NCBI RefSeq assembly: GCF_002120225.1
Contig: NZ_LAPZ01000001.1
Coordinates: forward strand, 531,705 to 595,704
Source of the DNA: Tenacibaculum holothuriorum
GTDB taxonomy: Bacteria; Bacteroidota; Bacteroidia; Flavobacteriales; Flavobacteriaceae
DNA length: 64,000 nucleotides
Direction of reading: 5' to 3'
The notes under the pieces: generated by a model
Seen by the model: the letters and a program-made list of their open reading frames with translations, nothing else
Told to the model about the DNA's origin: nothing
Databases searched by the model: none
Program-made: the position numbers and the translations under genes
Shown here: piece after piece, positions 1 through 8,258 of the stretch
How positions within the stretch are numbered: the first letter of the stretch is position 1
Layout of the letters: each line of letters begins with the position of its first letter

Positions 1-1271
1 AATGCTACATTATATAATTTAAATTCGTCTAATAAAGCATCAAGAGTAAAATGCCATATTGGATTTACATCAGCTATTCCAGATCCTAAAGTAATATCAT
101 TAGGCGTATTGTTAATTGGAGTATTGAGAATAGTTTCATTTCCTATAACTTCACCATTCATATATGTTTTAGCTACTCCTGAATTTGCATCTATTACCAT
201 AGCAACATGTCTCCATTGTCTGAAAGGTAAAGCTTTTCCTCCGTAAATATCAGTTACAGTAGTACCTTGTGTTATACGTCCAAATATGTCTCCATTTTCA
301 TCAACATATAAACCAAAAGAATCATTAGTAGGTTGTGTAGCTGTATCTAATTCAAAAGCTGAATCTCCTTTATGAACAATAGCTTGATTAATCCATGGAA
401 GTGCTCCTAAAGATATCCAACCTTCTATAGTAAATGTTGTATTTATAGGAGGAAGACTATTATTAGGTAGCGAAATAAAATTATTATAACCATCTAGTGC
501 TAAAGAAGTACCAGAAACTCCTTTTCTCCAATTTATTTTATTTCCTGATAGTGTTTGATTATATCCTGAAATATTTTCATATACACTATTACCTTGGGCT
601 TCATCAAAACGCCACCAAGCGATAGGTGTAACTGGGTTTGTTCCTATTATCGGGTTTCCTATAGCTGGTTCTGATGAAGCTGATAACGTCGCAGCAGTTA
701 TAGATACATTTGAAATTCCATTTGGAGTTAATTCAAAAGTTTGAACAGTAATATTTAAAGGGTCTCTCCAATTATCATAACTCAAATCTCCCTTTCTAAT
801 TTCTCTTTTTACATAACCATTACTTTGTATTGTAAAAATTTCATCTACAATAGCTTTATGGTCTACATTCTTCTTTGGATTACCTGCTCCAAAAGTTGGT
901 AGATACCTCCAATGAACAATAGCTCTTTCTGAATTTACCTCTATTAATTTAACATGCGAAAAGGTATTTACCTTATCTGGTCTAGATTCTGTACCATCAC
1001 CTGAACGAGACACAAGTTCTTCTACATTCCATGTTCCAAAACTAGTTTTCCAATAAGGTAAATAACTATTACCTCTCCAAAAAATTAATTCACTATTAGC
1101 ATCTAAGCGAACTACTAAATCTGCATATTTTCCTGTTCTAGATTCTGCTTCCCAAGCTTGCCCTGTATTCAGTTTTGTATAATAGGCGGTAAATGTAGAT
1201 TGGGCGTGTAAAAAAACACTCATTAAACAAAAGACAATTAATAACCTTGTCTTAATTTTAGGGATTTTCAT
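1..1271 (-). CDS. Exported LamG (concanavalin A-like) domain protein, C-terminus cut by window edge
   Basis: An open frame runs leftward without a stop from an ATG at 1271 to the window edge (423 codons). Residues 1-24 form a signal peptide (basic start, hydrophobic core, ending HAQ). The middle is an unfamiliar beta-rich segment. From about residue 200 there is a LamG/pentraxin-like fold, recognisable by a W-W-x-F-D-E opening, an F-x-I-E-G-W strand and a W-x-H-V-A-M-V-x-D motif. LamG modules usually bind or accompany carbohydrate-active domains. The missing C-terminus probably holds further LamG copies or a T9SS tail; that is inference. It is divergent from the G8-domain gene at 1562 and shares a 290-bp promoter region with it. 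Confidence 0.85.
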   Translation of the reverse strand, partial: MKIPKIKTRLLIVFCLMSVFLHAQSTFTAYYTKLNTGQAWEAESRTGKYADLVVRLDANSELIFWRGNSYLPYWKTSFGTWNVEELVSRSGDGTESRPDKVNTFSHVKLIEVNSERAIVHWRYLPTFGAGNPKKNVDHKAIVDEIFTIQSNGYVKREIRKGDLSYDNWRDPLNITVQTFELTPNGISNVSITAATLSASSEPAIGNPIIGTNPVTPIAWWRFDEAQGNSVYENISGYNQTLSGNKINWRKGVSGTSLALDGYNNFISLPNNSLPPINTTFTIEGWISLGALPWINQAIVHKGDSAFELDTATQPTNDSFGLYVDENGDIFGRITQGTTVTDIYGGKALPFRQWRHVAMVIDANSGVAKTYMNGEVIGNETILNTPINNTPNDITLGSGIADVNPIWHFTLDALLDEFKLYNVA

Positions 1272-1340
1272 ATTAAAATAAATTTTATAATATTTAATTA
1301 TCCCGAAAAGTACATTAGGTATTTAATAACATAAAATTAT

Positions 1341-1354
1341 CTATGTATACATAG
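1341..1354. promoter_or_regulatory. Perfect 14-bp palindrome in the divergent LamG/G8 promoter region
   Basis: CTATGTATACATAG reads the same on both strands. It lies midway between the starts of the divergent genes (1271 and 1562). A second perfect palindrome, AAGTATATATACTT, lies at 1467-1480. They could be operators for a dimeric regulator; AT-rich composition makes chance palindromes fairly likely, so this is tentative. Confidence 0.3.
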
Positions 1355-1517
1355 TATATACATTAAACATTAATAATTAGACACAACTTAACACTTAAGC
1401 TAAAAAAACACCAAACAACAAACATAAAAATCTAATAAACAATAAATTAAAAACAATGTATATAAAAAGTATATATACTTAATCTTCAAAAAAATTATAC
1501 GACATATATAAATAAAA

Positions 1518-1525
1518 TAGATTTG
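1518..1525 (+). promoter_or_regulatory. Bacteroidota -7 promoter element for the G8-domain gene
   Basis: TAGATTTG matches the TAnnTTTG consensus 36 bp before the ATG at 1562. No clear -33 TTG was found about 19 bp upstream. Confidence 0.5.
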
Positions 1526-1561
1526 TATGTTATTAAATAACAACCCCAAAAGACTAATAAC

Positions 1562-4477
1562 ATGACATTTTACAGTTTAAAAAAACTATTATTAATCCCT
1601 TTAATTTTTATAACCAGTTTCGTTTTAGCTCAAAGTCCAATTCATGTAGCAGGCTCACCAACAATCACTGCCACAACTTCAGGAAGCTGGAGTAACCCTA
1701 GCACTTGGGGCGGTAATTTACCGCAAGATGATGCTCGTATACTTATTCCTGCAAATATTACTGTAACTGTAGATGGAAAGATTTCTCAAGAATTTAAATC
1801 TATTCGTATTGCTTCACAAGGCAAACTCCAATATGCTACAAATGTAAATACCGAATTAAGAACAGAATATTTAGTAAGTGAAATGGGAGCCTCTTTTGAA
1901 ATTGGAACAAGCGCTACTCCTATAGCTTCTAACGTTAAAGCTAATTTAGTATTTGCCTGGAGAGGCGGCACTACTAAAACTCAAGATAATAATAGATTTG
2001 CACCAGGTGCAGTATTAATGGGACCTGTTAGAATGCAAGGTGCAACTAAAACTAGCTGGACAACATTAGGTGTTCATCCATCGGCAGGCACTAACCAACT
2101 AACTTTAGACACTACTCCTACTGGTTGGAAAGTTGATGACAAATTAGTAGTTGCAGGTACAGACATTAATGATTATAAAAGTGATGAATTAGTAACTATC
2201 AATAGTATTTCTGGAAATACAGTTACTTTAAAAAATACACTTACTAAAAGTCATCAACCTCCTACTGAATTAGCAAATAGTGTAGATGTTCATGTTTCTA
2301 ATAATACAAGAAATATTGTAATCTCTTCAGAAAACCCAAGCGTTACAGCCCTTGATGGAACAGATGGATATGGGAAACCAAGAGGTCATATTATGTTTAT
2401 GCATAATCCTAATGTACAAATACGATATGTAGAAACTCAAAACCTTGGTAGAACAGATAAAACTCTTGAGTTAGACGATTGGTCAGTTCCAGAAGAAGGA
2501 GCAGAAGGACAACCAAATCCTAGATTTAGTACAACTGTACCTTACCCAGCTGGAGCAAGTAGAAATCCTAGAGGTAGATATTCAATTCATTTTCATAGAT
2601 CTTTAGGACGTAAAAACGATGGTTCAACAACATTAAATATGACTCAAGCTATAGTTGAAGGCTGTGTTGTTAATAATGATCCAGGTTGGGCATATGTTAA
2701 TCATTCTTCTAATGTAGATTTTAATAATAATGTAAGTTACAATGTTGTTGGATCTGCTTATTCAACAGAAGCTGGTGATGAATTAGGTATTTTTAGAAAT
2801 AATATAGCTATTAGAACCTATAACCCAAACGAACCTTTAAACTTAGGAAGACCAGCTGGTGGTACTTTAGGTATTCATGGAGGAAGAACAGATGGTCTTA
2901 CTGATGCTAGAGAAGGTATTTCAGATTTTGCACATCAAGGAGATGGCTTTTGGTTGCATAGTTGTGGGGTTACCTTAGAAGGAAATGTAGTTTCTGGTGC
3001 TAGTGGTCATGCTTATATTTATTGGACAGAAGGTTTATGGGAAAGTTTACTTGGACGCCCGCAAATGCAACATTATATTGATGAGTATGTTCCTCAATCA
3101 AAGTATCCAGAACAACACGCTGAACTTACAGCTCATGTTGCTGCTAATCCTACTTGGTTATTTGATGTTTGGTATGTTTTTCCAAGACCTTTTAAAAATA
3201 ATATAGGATATACAGTTGCTCAAGGCTTTAGAGGAGATTATATTATGACTGAATTTCATGAAAACGGAAATTCAGCCAGTAATGAATACAATATGATGCC
3301 TCCAAATTACAGAAACTCTATGAACCTAGTAATAGAAAACACTTTACTTTGGGGAATTAGAAGAACAGGAATGCAATTTGAAACTTGTGCACAAATTACC
3401 CTTAAAAACAATAAAGTATATGGTTATGGCGCTAATACTGGTTTGGCTCCTTGGAATCCAAATCCTAACCCATACCCTGGTAGATTAGAAGCTGAACCTC
3501 ATTCTATTGGAGTGGATTTAGACAATTACCATAATACACGTAGTTGGATAATTGAAAATAACATTATTGCGGGGTGGAATGGAGAATCACAAGCATTAAC
3601 TTTACCCATAAATGCAAAAGTAGTTGTAAATGGTGGCACTTTTGATAATTCTGGAACTGACATTCTAATTAGAGAAGTAAATTGGGCAAAAGGTTGGGAT
3701 GAAAAAATCGTAAATAATACTGAAAGTAATACCAATCCTCCTTATTATATCAATCCAACACCTACAGATCTTACTACACCTTGGAGAACTATTAATATTA
3801 AAGGTGATATTATATTTAAAAATTCAAATAAAAATATTGTTTTAGATGCTCAAATGCATTTAGTAAACAATGCAGGAGATTCATTTGCTTTATTACATCC
3901 TGATGGTTCTGGGGTTAAAATGACTGCTTATTTTCTATTACCAGATGATATTAGACTAAATTTTGGATCGTTTAATAATACTAAGCTTTATTTTAATGAA
4001 CAAGATTCTAATTATATTCCTGTACCAACTTCTGATTTGTTAACCCCATATCTATATCCAGCTGAAAATTTATTTCCAGAACGTGTTACACCTAACATTT
4101 ATCTTAATAAGAGTAATTCTCAATTAAAAAATGAATTTGGTTCTTCTTTTGGTGGTGTTATTACTCCATCGAATGCTATTACTCATCCAATGATTTTAGG
4201 AGGTAAATTATTAAGTAATACTTTAAATAATTCAGATATTAATATTGAAAATAATAAGTGTATGATTTATCCTAATCCTACTTCAAATTATTTTTCAATT
4301 AATCAAAATGAAGATGTAACAATTAAAATCTATTCACTACAAGGTACTTTAATAAAAAGAATAAGATTAATGAATAATAAAGTTGATATTTCACAACTAA
4401 CATCTGGTGTTTACTTAGTTCAAATTATAAATAACAACACAGGAGGTATTTGTTCTAAAAAAATTATAAAAAAATAA
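1562..4477 (+). CDS. G8-domain, beta-helix surface protein with T9SS type A sorting domain
   Basis: The 971-residue product starts with a signal peptide (about 1-23, ending VLAQ). A G8 domain follows at about 36-150, with the signature G-S-W-S-N-P-S-T-W-G-G-x-L-P and a conserved run of glycine and tryptophan. A long right-handed beta-helix-like region covers about 230-750 (repeated N-N-x-V/I turns). The last 75 residues are a T9SS type A sorting domain (I-Y-P-N-P-T-S-N-x-F, ending K-K-I-I-K-K). G8 domains occur in the animal hyaluronan-depolymerising proteins CEMIP and TMEM2 and in bacterial exported proteins, so a role in polysaccharide binding or cleavage is plausible but unproven. It is secreted through the outer membrane and probably anchored there. 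Confidence 0.9.
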   Translation: MTFYSLKKLLLIPLIFITSFVLAQSPIHVAGSPTITATTSGSWSNPSTWGGNLPQDDARILIPANITVTVDGKISQEFKSIRIASQGKLQYATNVNTELRTEYLVSEMGASFEIGTSATPIASNVKANLVFAWRGGTTKTQDNNRFAPGAVLMGPVRMQGATKTSWTTLGVHPSAGTNQLTLDTTPTGWKVDDKLVVAGTDINDYKSDELVTINSISGNTVTLKNTLTKSHQPPTELANSVDVHVSNNTRNIVISSENPSVTALDGTDGYGKPRGHIMFMHNPNVQIRYVETQNLGRTDKTLELDDWSVPEEGAEGQPNPRFSTTVPYPAGASRNPRGRYSIHFHRSLGRKNDGSTTLNMTQAIVEGCVVNNDPGWAYVNHSSNVDFNNNVSYNVVGSAYSTEAGDELGIFRNNIAIRTYNPNEPLNLGRPAGGTLGIHGGRTDGLTDAREGISDFAHQGDGFWLHSCGVTLEGNVVSGASGHAYIYWTEGLWESLLGRPQMQHYIDEYVPQSKYPEQHAELTAHVAANPTWLFDVWYVFPRPFKNNIGYTVAQGFRGDYIMTEFHENGNSASNEYNMMPPNYRNSMNLVIENTLLWGIRRTGMQFETCAQITLKNNKVYGYGANTGLAPWNPNPNPYPGRLEAEPHSIGVDLDNYHNTRSWIIENNIIAGWNGESQALTLPINAKVVVNGGTFDNSGTDILIREVNWAKGWDEKIVNNTESNTNPPYYINPTPTDLTTPWRTINIKGDIIFKNSNKNIVLDAQMHLVNNAGDSFALLHPDGSGVKMTAYFLLPDDIRLNFGSFNNTKLYFNEQDSNYIPVPTSDLLTPYLYPAENLFPERVTPNIYLNKSNSQLKNEFGSSFGGVITPSNAITHPMILGGKLLSNTLNNSDINIENNKCMIYPNPTSNYFSINQNEDVTIKIYSLQGTLIKRIRLMNNKVDISQLTSGVYLVQIINNNTGGICSKKIIKK

Positions 4478-4483
4478 CATTTC

Positions 4484-4514
4484 TAAAAGATCAGCTATAA
4501 AAGCTGATCTTTTA
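4484..4514. terminator. Strong hairpin terminator after the G8-domain gene
   Basis: A 13-bp perfect stem (TAAAAGATCAGCT with its complement) encloses a 5-nt loop, beginning 6 bp after the stop codon. The A-rich and T-rich flanks allow function in both directions. Confidence 0.85.
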
Positions 4515-4676
4515 AATTACAAAAACCTCATTAAGTCAAACAAAAGAAAACAAAATCTTCCACCTTTACTACACCTTGAATAGCTATACACAATGATTTT
4601 ACTAGAGTTATTACTTTCTGTATCGGGAAGTAATCTAAAATAAATTAAGTTTTTAGTACTTTACTATAAATTTTTC

Positions 4677-5027
4677 CTAATCAGAGACTCTTATTACTTT
4701 ATTTTCTTTACTAAAGTAAATTAATAGTTTACGCTTTCTTATCCGAAAAAAATCAGGTGTTCTTCCTATAAAATAAGTCCACTTGTTTGAGTTCATATCG
4801 TTAAACTCATATCCTAGAAAATCTATGACCTCTATCTTAGTGAGCCCCATTAAATGTTTGCTCTTAATTAAATCTTTTACATATAAATAACGTTCTTCTC
4901 TATTTACTAACCATTTTTTTTTATTAAAAGTTTTATGTTCATAATTATAAAACAACAAATTAATTACAAATGCTAGTAAATAAAATATTAAAACGACAAG
5001 TATAAATAAGATAACTAACTTTAACAT
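4677..5027 (-). CDS. Small membrane-anchored protein, BamE/SmpA-like pattern
   Basis: The 116-residue product has one N-terminal membrane segment (about 4-27) and then a cytoplasmic or periplasmic domain. The middle reads L-x-G-L-T-K-I-E-V-I-D-F-L-G followed by K-W-T-Y-F-I-G, the spacing seen in SmpA/BamE-like folds (a G-x-T-x-x-E-V-x-x-x-L-G helix, then a W-x-Y strand). The resemblance is only a pattern match, so the function is unknown. It stands alone, between the G8 gene (convergent) and the hairpin array after the OmpA-family gene. Confidence 0.7.
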   Translation of the reverse strand: MLKLVILFILVVLIFYLLAFVINLLFYNYEHKTFNKKKWLVNREERYLYVKDLIKSKHLMGLTKIEVIDFLGYEFNDMNSNKWTYFIGRTPDFFRIRKRKLLIYFSKENKVIRVSD

Positions 5028-5068
5028 TTAATCTAATTATTAGGGTTTTCTACTCAATTTGATTAAGA

Positions 5069-5170
5069 AGAAAAAGCACTATGAATAATAAGTATTGATT
5101 TTTAAATTAATTAACCCCTCAATCAAAATCAGAATTCAATCTTTTTTATTCATAATAATGTGCTTTTTCT
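5069..5170 (-). repeat. Large bulged-hairpin element, copy 1 of a triple tandem array
   Basis: Outer arms AGAAAAAGCAC (5069-5079) and GTGCTTTTTCT (5160-5170) pair perfectly. A second helix, TATGAATAA (5080-5088) with TTATTCATA (5146-5154), continues the stem after a 5-nt bulge on one side. The loop contains ACCCCTCAAT. It lies in the 464-bp gap downstream of the OmpA-family gene; no ORF of note is in this gap. Confidence 0.75.
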
Positions 5171-5213
5171 ATTTTTTTCTTTTCCCTTTAATTCTAAATT
5201 TAATTTTTAAAGA

Positions 5214-5331
5214 AGAAAAGACACATGTTGTAACCAAGTTAAGAGTGTGCAGCTATTAACCAATCTATACCACTGTTCTTCATAGGGGGAAGAACAAAAC
5301 GAACTCCTTCTTTAATCGATGTGCCTTTTCT
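5214..5331 (-). repeat. Large hairpin element, copy 2 of the tandem array
   Basis: Outer arms AGAAAAGACACAT (5214-5226) and ATGTGCCTTTTCT (5319-5331) differ at one pair. That pair is G-U if the minus strand is transcribed but A-C for the plus strand, which suggests a leftward RNA. On the minus strand an inner hairpin GTTCTTC/GAAGAAC carries a C-run loop (CCCCTAT). Confidence 0.7.
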
Positions 5332-5355
5332 ATTTTAGTTATTAATAATTGATGA

Positions 5356-5485
5356 AGAAAAAGCACTTAAGGTAACAGTAAGAACTTATGCTCACTTAAT
5401 TTTCCCCTTAAACATTTCGATGTTCTTTTTATTACTTAAAGAAACTCTGTATGTTAAAAATCTACCTTAATTATGTGCTTTTTCT
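5356..5485 (-). repeat. Large bulged-hairpin element, copy 3 of the tandem array
   Basis: Outer arms AGAAAAAGCAC (5356-5366) and GTGCTTTTTCT (5475-5485) are identical to those of copy 1. The second helix TTAAGGTA/TACCTTAA (5367-5374, 5463-5470) differs in sequence from that of copy 1 but keeps its position and the 4-5 nt bulge. It begins 6 bp past the OmpA-family stop codon, so it may also serve as the end of that transcript. Confidence 0.75.
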
Positions 5486-5491
5486 ATTTGA

Positions 5492-7093
5492 TTATTGGTT
5501 TGTGATAACAAACTCTGTTCTTCGATTTTGTTGATATTCTTCCTCGGTACATTTATACCTACAATCACATCCGTTTATAGGATTCGACTCTCCGTAACCT
5601 CTTCCTTGTATTCTACTTGAACTTATACCTCTTGATACTACATATCGCATTGCTGCTTGTGCTCTTCTATCTGATAATCGCATGTTGTATGATGCTGTTC
5701 CTCTACAATCGGTATGAGAACCTATTTCAACTTGTATGCTCGGATATTTGTTCATCAACTCTACCAATCGGTTCATTTTGGGTTGTTCTGATGGGCGGAT
5801 GTTTGATTTATTAAGATTGTAGTAAATGTCTTCAATATCAATAAGCAATCTTCCGCTAGTATCATAACTTACATCTTGTTCTTGTAAAATTGCTGGTTGT
5901 ACGACTTCTTTGGTTAAAGACATTGCTAATTCTACTGCTCCTAATGACGTTGTTACGTTTTCTACTGCCTTGGTATAATTCCCTTTTAAGGCTTCTACCT
6001 TAAAATTCTTATTACACGTACTCGAATAACTAAACGCTCCTTGTGTATTAGAAGTTGTTTGATGGACTATCTTACCTGTAGCATCGTAAATATTTACTGT
6101 TGCATTTGGTACAATTACTCCTGTTCCTTTTTCTTTGGTGAGTCCTTTTACAATACTCTCACACTTCTTTGGCATTGGTGTTCTTGTAAAGGCATAAATA
6201 TCATCATCGCCTTTGCCTCCATATCGGTTCGAAGCAAAATAGCCTTTGTCTGCTCCTTTTTTCTTCACAAAAGAAAAATCATCTGAAACACTGTTTATAC
6301 TACTTCCTAAATTTTTTGGAATTGTATATGTATTATCGTCTTGCTTTTCACTGTAATAAATATCTAAGCCTCCTAAACAGTCTGCTCTTCCATTCGATGA
6401 AAAATACAACACATCGTCTTCATCGATAAATGGAAACATTTCTTTTCCTACTGTATTAATCGTTGGTCCTAAATTTCTCGGAGTAGAATACTCATTATCG
6501 CCTAAAATATCTACCACAAACACATCGGTTGCTCCCATACTCCCTGGCATGTTAGATACAAAATACAGCTGCTTATCGTCTTTACTCAAAGAAGGGTGAC
6601 CTACTGAATAATCGTGAGAGTTAAAGGGTAATTCAACAATATTTCCCCACTTTCCATTTGTTACTGTTGCTTTGTAAAGTTTTAATACAATCTTGCCTTC
6701 TGCATCCGATTTTCCTACTTTTCCATCTAAATAATTATCCCTGGTAAAGTATACTGTTTGATAATCTTTGGTAAAGGCTAAAGTTCCTTCGTGTAATTTG
6801 GTATTGATTTCTTTTGAAAAAGGAACCTTATCTGTTAACTCATCTCCCGCTCCACCAATCGTACTTTCGTAAAAGTCTAAATACGGTTGTTCATTCGGCT
6901 TCCAAATTCTTTTTACAAAATTTCCTTCTGCCCTTGGACTTGAAAAAACTACTCGATTGCCATCGTAATACGTTGCTCCAAAATCCGAGTTCTTCGTATT
7001 TATAGCTAAGTTCTTTATCTCATAGGTTGCATCTTGTGCGTATCCTTGCGCCAAAACTCCTAATACTGCTAATAGTAAAATATATCTCTTCAT
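5492..7093 (-). CDS. OmpA-family protein with WD40-like (PD40) repeats
   Basis: The 533-residue product has a signal peptide (1-19, ending YAQ). Residues about 25-310 contain PD40/TolB-like beta-propeller strands (L-Y-F-V-S-N, L-Y-F-S-S-N-G, G-Y-F-A-S-N-R). A carboxypeptidase-regulatory-like beta sandwich covers about 315-395. The C-terminal OmpA domain (about 415-533) has H-T-D-C-R-G and L-S-D-R-R-A, which hold the peptidoglycan-contacting Asp and Arg of the family. It probably tethers an outer-membrane adhesin or secretion complex to peptidoglycan. It lies 12 bp after the PorP/SprF gene, the usual PorP-OmpA pairing of T9SS/gliding loci. Confidence 0.92.
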   Translation of the reverse strand: MKRYILLLAVLGVLAQGYAQDATYEIKNLAINTKNSDFGATYYDGNRVVFSSPRAEGNFVKRIWKPNEQPYLDFYESTIGGAGDELTDKVPFSKEINTKLHEGTLAFTKDYQTVYFTRDNYLDGKVGKSDAEGKIVLKLYKATVTNGKWGNIVELPFNSHDYSVGHPSLSKDDKQLYFVSNMPGSMGATDVFVVDILGDNEYSTPRNLGPTINTVGKEMFPFIDEDDVLYFSSNGRADCLGGLDIYYSEKQDDNTYTIPKNLGSSINSVSDDFSFVKKKGADKGYFASNRYGGKGDDDIYAFTRTPMPKKCESIVKGLTKEKGTGVIVPNATVNIYDATGKIVHQTTSNTQGAFSYSSTCNKNFKVEALKGNYTKAVENVTTSLGAVELAMSLTKEVVQPAILQEQDVSYDTSGRLLIDIEDIYYNLNKSNIRPSEQPKMNRLVELMNKYPSIQVEIGSHTDCRGTASYNMRLSDRRAQAAMRYVVSRGISSSRIQGRGYGESNPINGCDCRYKCTEEEYQQNRRTEFVITNQ

Positions 7094-7105
7094 AATTACA
7101 CGCTT

Positions 7106-8029
7106 TTAAAAGAATCTTGGTGATCTGTATTTTGCTCGTTCAAAAGCAAAATCAAACAAAATAAATACCTCATGAGTCCCTGAATTAAACTGCCCCAAAT
7201 TTGATGTTGTATGATCATAAGCATAGCCTATTCGTAAACTGTCGTCTATTAAAAAATTTGCCATTCCTATAAATGAATCGTCCCATCTGTAGGCTGCTCC
7301 TAATTCAAACTTCTCATTAAATAAAAAGTTAGCTGAAACATCTACCGATAAAGGCGTGTTAAACGCAAACTTTAACATTGCTGAGGGTTTAAACTTTACC
7401 TTGTCTGATACATCGAATACATAACCTCCTGTAAAAAAAGTATGCATCTCTTCGGAAGCTGAACTTACAATACCATTACCATCATCAAAATGGGTAGATT
7501 CTAAGATGTTCGGTACCGATAATCCTAAGTAAAACCTATCGGTATAGTAATACAATCCTGCTCCTATGTTCGGGTAGGTATTGTTAATGTTTTCTTGAAA
7601 CAACGGATCGTTTGGATCTACCTGTGTTAAACGCAATAAACCAATGCTTTGAAAGGTAAATCCTGCTTTTAATCCAAAGGCTAACTTACCTTCTTCTGAG
7701 GTTTTTATCGTGTACGAAAAATCGGCATAAGCAGTAGTTTCTTCTACAGGCCCTACTCTATCTGAAATAAACGATAATCCTAATCCTACATTTTTTCCAA
7801 CTGGGCTATGAATAGCCGCTGTAAAGGTTCTTGGTGCACCACTTACACCAACCCATTGTCTTCTTCCCAACACGCCAATACTCAATGCATCCTTAGAACC
7901 CGCATAAGCAGGATTAATGATGTTCATATTGTACATATATTGGGTATATTCTGGATCTTGTTGACCGCTCATCTCTAAACAAATAAAGCTCAACAAGACT
8001 GATATTATTATGATTTTATATACTCTCAT
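7106..8029 (-). CDS. PorP/SprF family outer-membrane protein
   Basis: The 307-residue product has a signal peptide (1-22). The family opening Q-D-P-E-Y-T-Q-Y-M-Y-N-M-x-x-I-N-P-A-Y-A-G-S is followed by R-x-Q-W-V-G-V-x-G-A-P and alternating beta-barrel strands ending in F. PorP/SprF proteins sit in the outer membrane and support secretion or surface display of a partner bearing a type B (CHU_C) C-terminal domain. The gene directly upstream (8259-9491) encodes exactly such a partner. An OmpA-family gene follows 12 bp downstream, so all three are probably one unit. Confidence 0.93.
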   Translation of the reverse strand: MRVYKIIIISVLLSFICLEMSGQQDPEYTQYMYNMNIINPAYAGSKDALSIGVLGRRQWVGVSGAPRTFTAAIHSPVGKNVGLGLSFISDRVGPVEETTAYADFSYTIKTSEEGKLAFGLKAGFTFQSIGLLRLTQVDPNDPLFQENINNTYPNIGAGLYYYTDRFYLGLSVPNILESTHFDDGNGIVSSASEEMHTFFTGGYVFDVSDKVKFKPSAMLKFAFNTPLSVDVSANFLFNEKFELGAAYRWDDSFIGMANFLIDDSLRIGYAYDHTTSNLGQFNSGTHEVFILFDFAFERAKYRSPRFF

Positions 8030-8044
8030 GTAATTCTTTTTTGA

Positions 8045-8134
8045 AAAGAAGGCCTAACTAATAAATGTGTGTAGTGCGAATCTAAAATTGCCCCCTTTAG
8101 AAAACCTACGATAGATATAGCTAAAACCTTCTTT
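8045..8134 (-). repeat. Large hairpin element between type B protein and PorP/SprF genes (second of two)
   Basis: Arms AAAGAAGG (8045-8052) and CCTTCTTT (8127-8134) pair perfectly. On the minus strand an inner hairpin CTAAA/TTTAG has a G-run loop (GGGGG). It lies 15 bp before the PorP/SprF start, so it falls in that gene's leader. Confidence 0.6.
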
Positions 8135-8154
8135 ATTTTTTATTTGTGCTGTTA

Positions 8155-8254
8155 AAAGAAGACCCAAGGTTAGTTTTTCTTGAAGTGAATTCTGAAACCT
8201 CCCAAGCCAGAATATCAAAAAAACATACCCCTAAAGTACCTTGGTGCCTTCTTT
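8155..8254 (-). repeat. Large hairpin element between type B protein and PorP/SprF genes (first of two)
   Basis: Arms AAAGAAG (8155-8161) and CTTCTTT (8248-8254) plus the inner helix CCAAGGT/ACCTTGG give 14 pairs with a small internal loop. A further hairpin ATTCTG/CAGAAT lies inside. The plus strand contains TACCCCTAAA. It starts 4 bp after the type B gene's stop codon. Confidence 0.65.
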
Positions 8255-8258
8255 CTTT

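Noticed and set aside
5069..5485. Hairpin array as integron attC sites
   Set aside because: Neither the RYYYAAC nor the GTTRRRY core was found at the arms, and no integrase gene is present.
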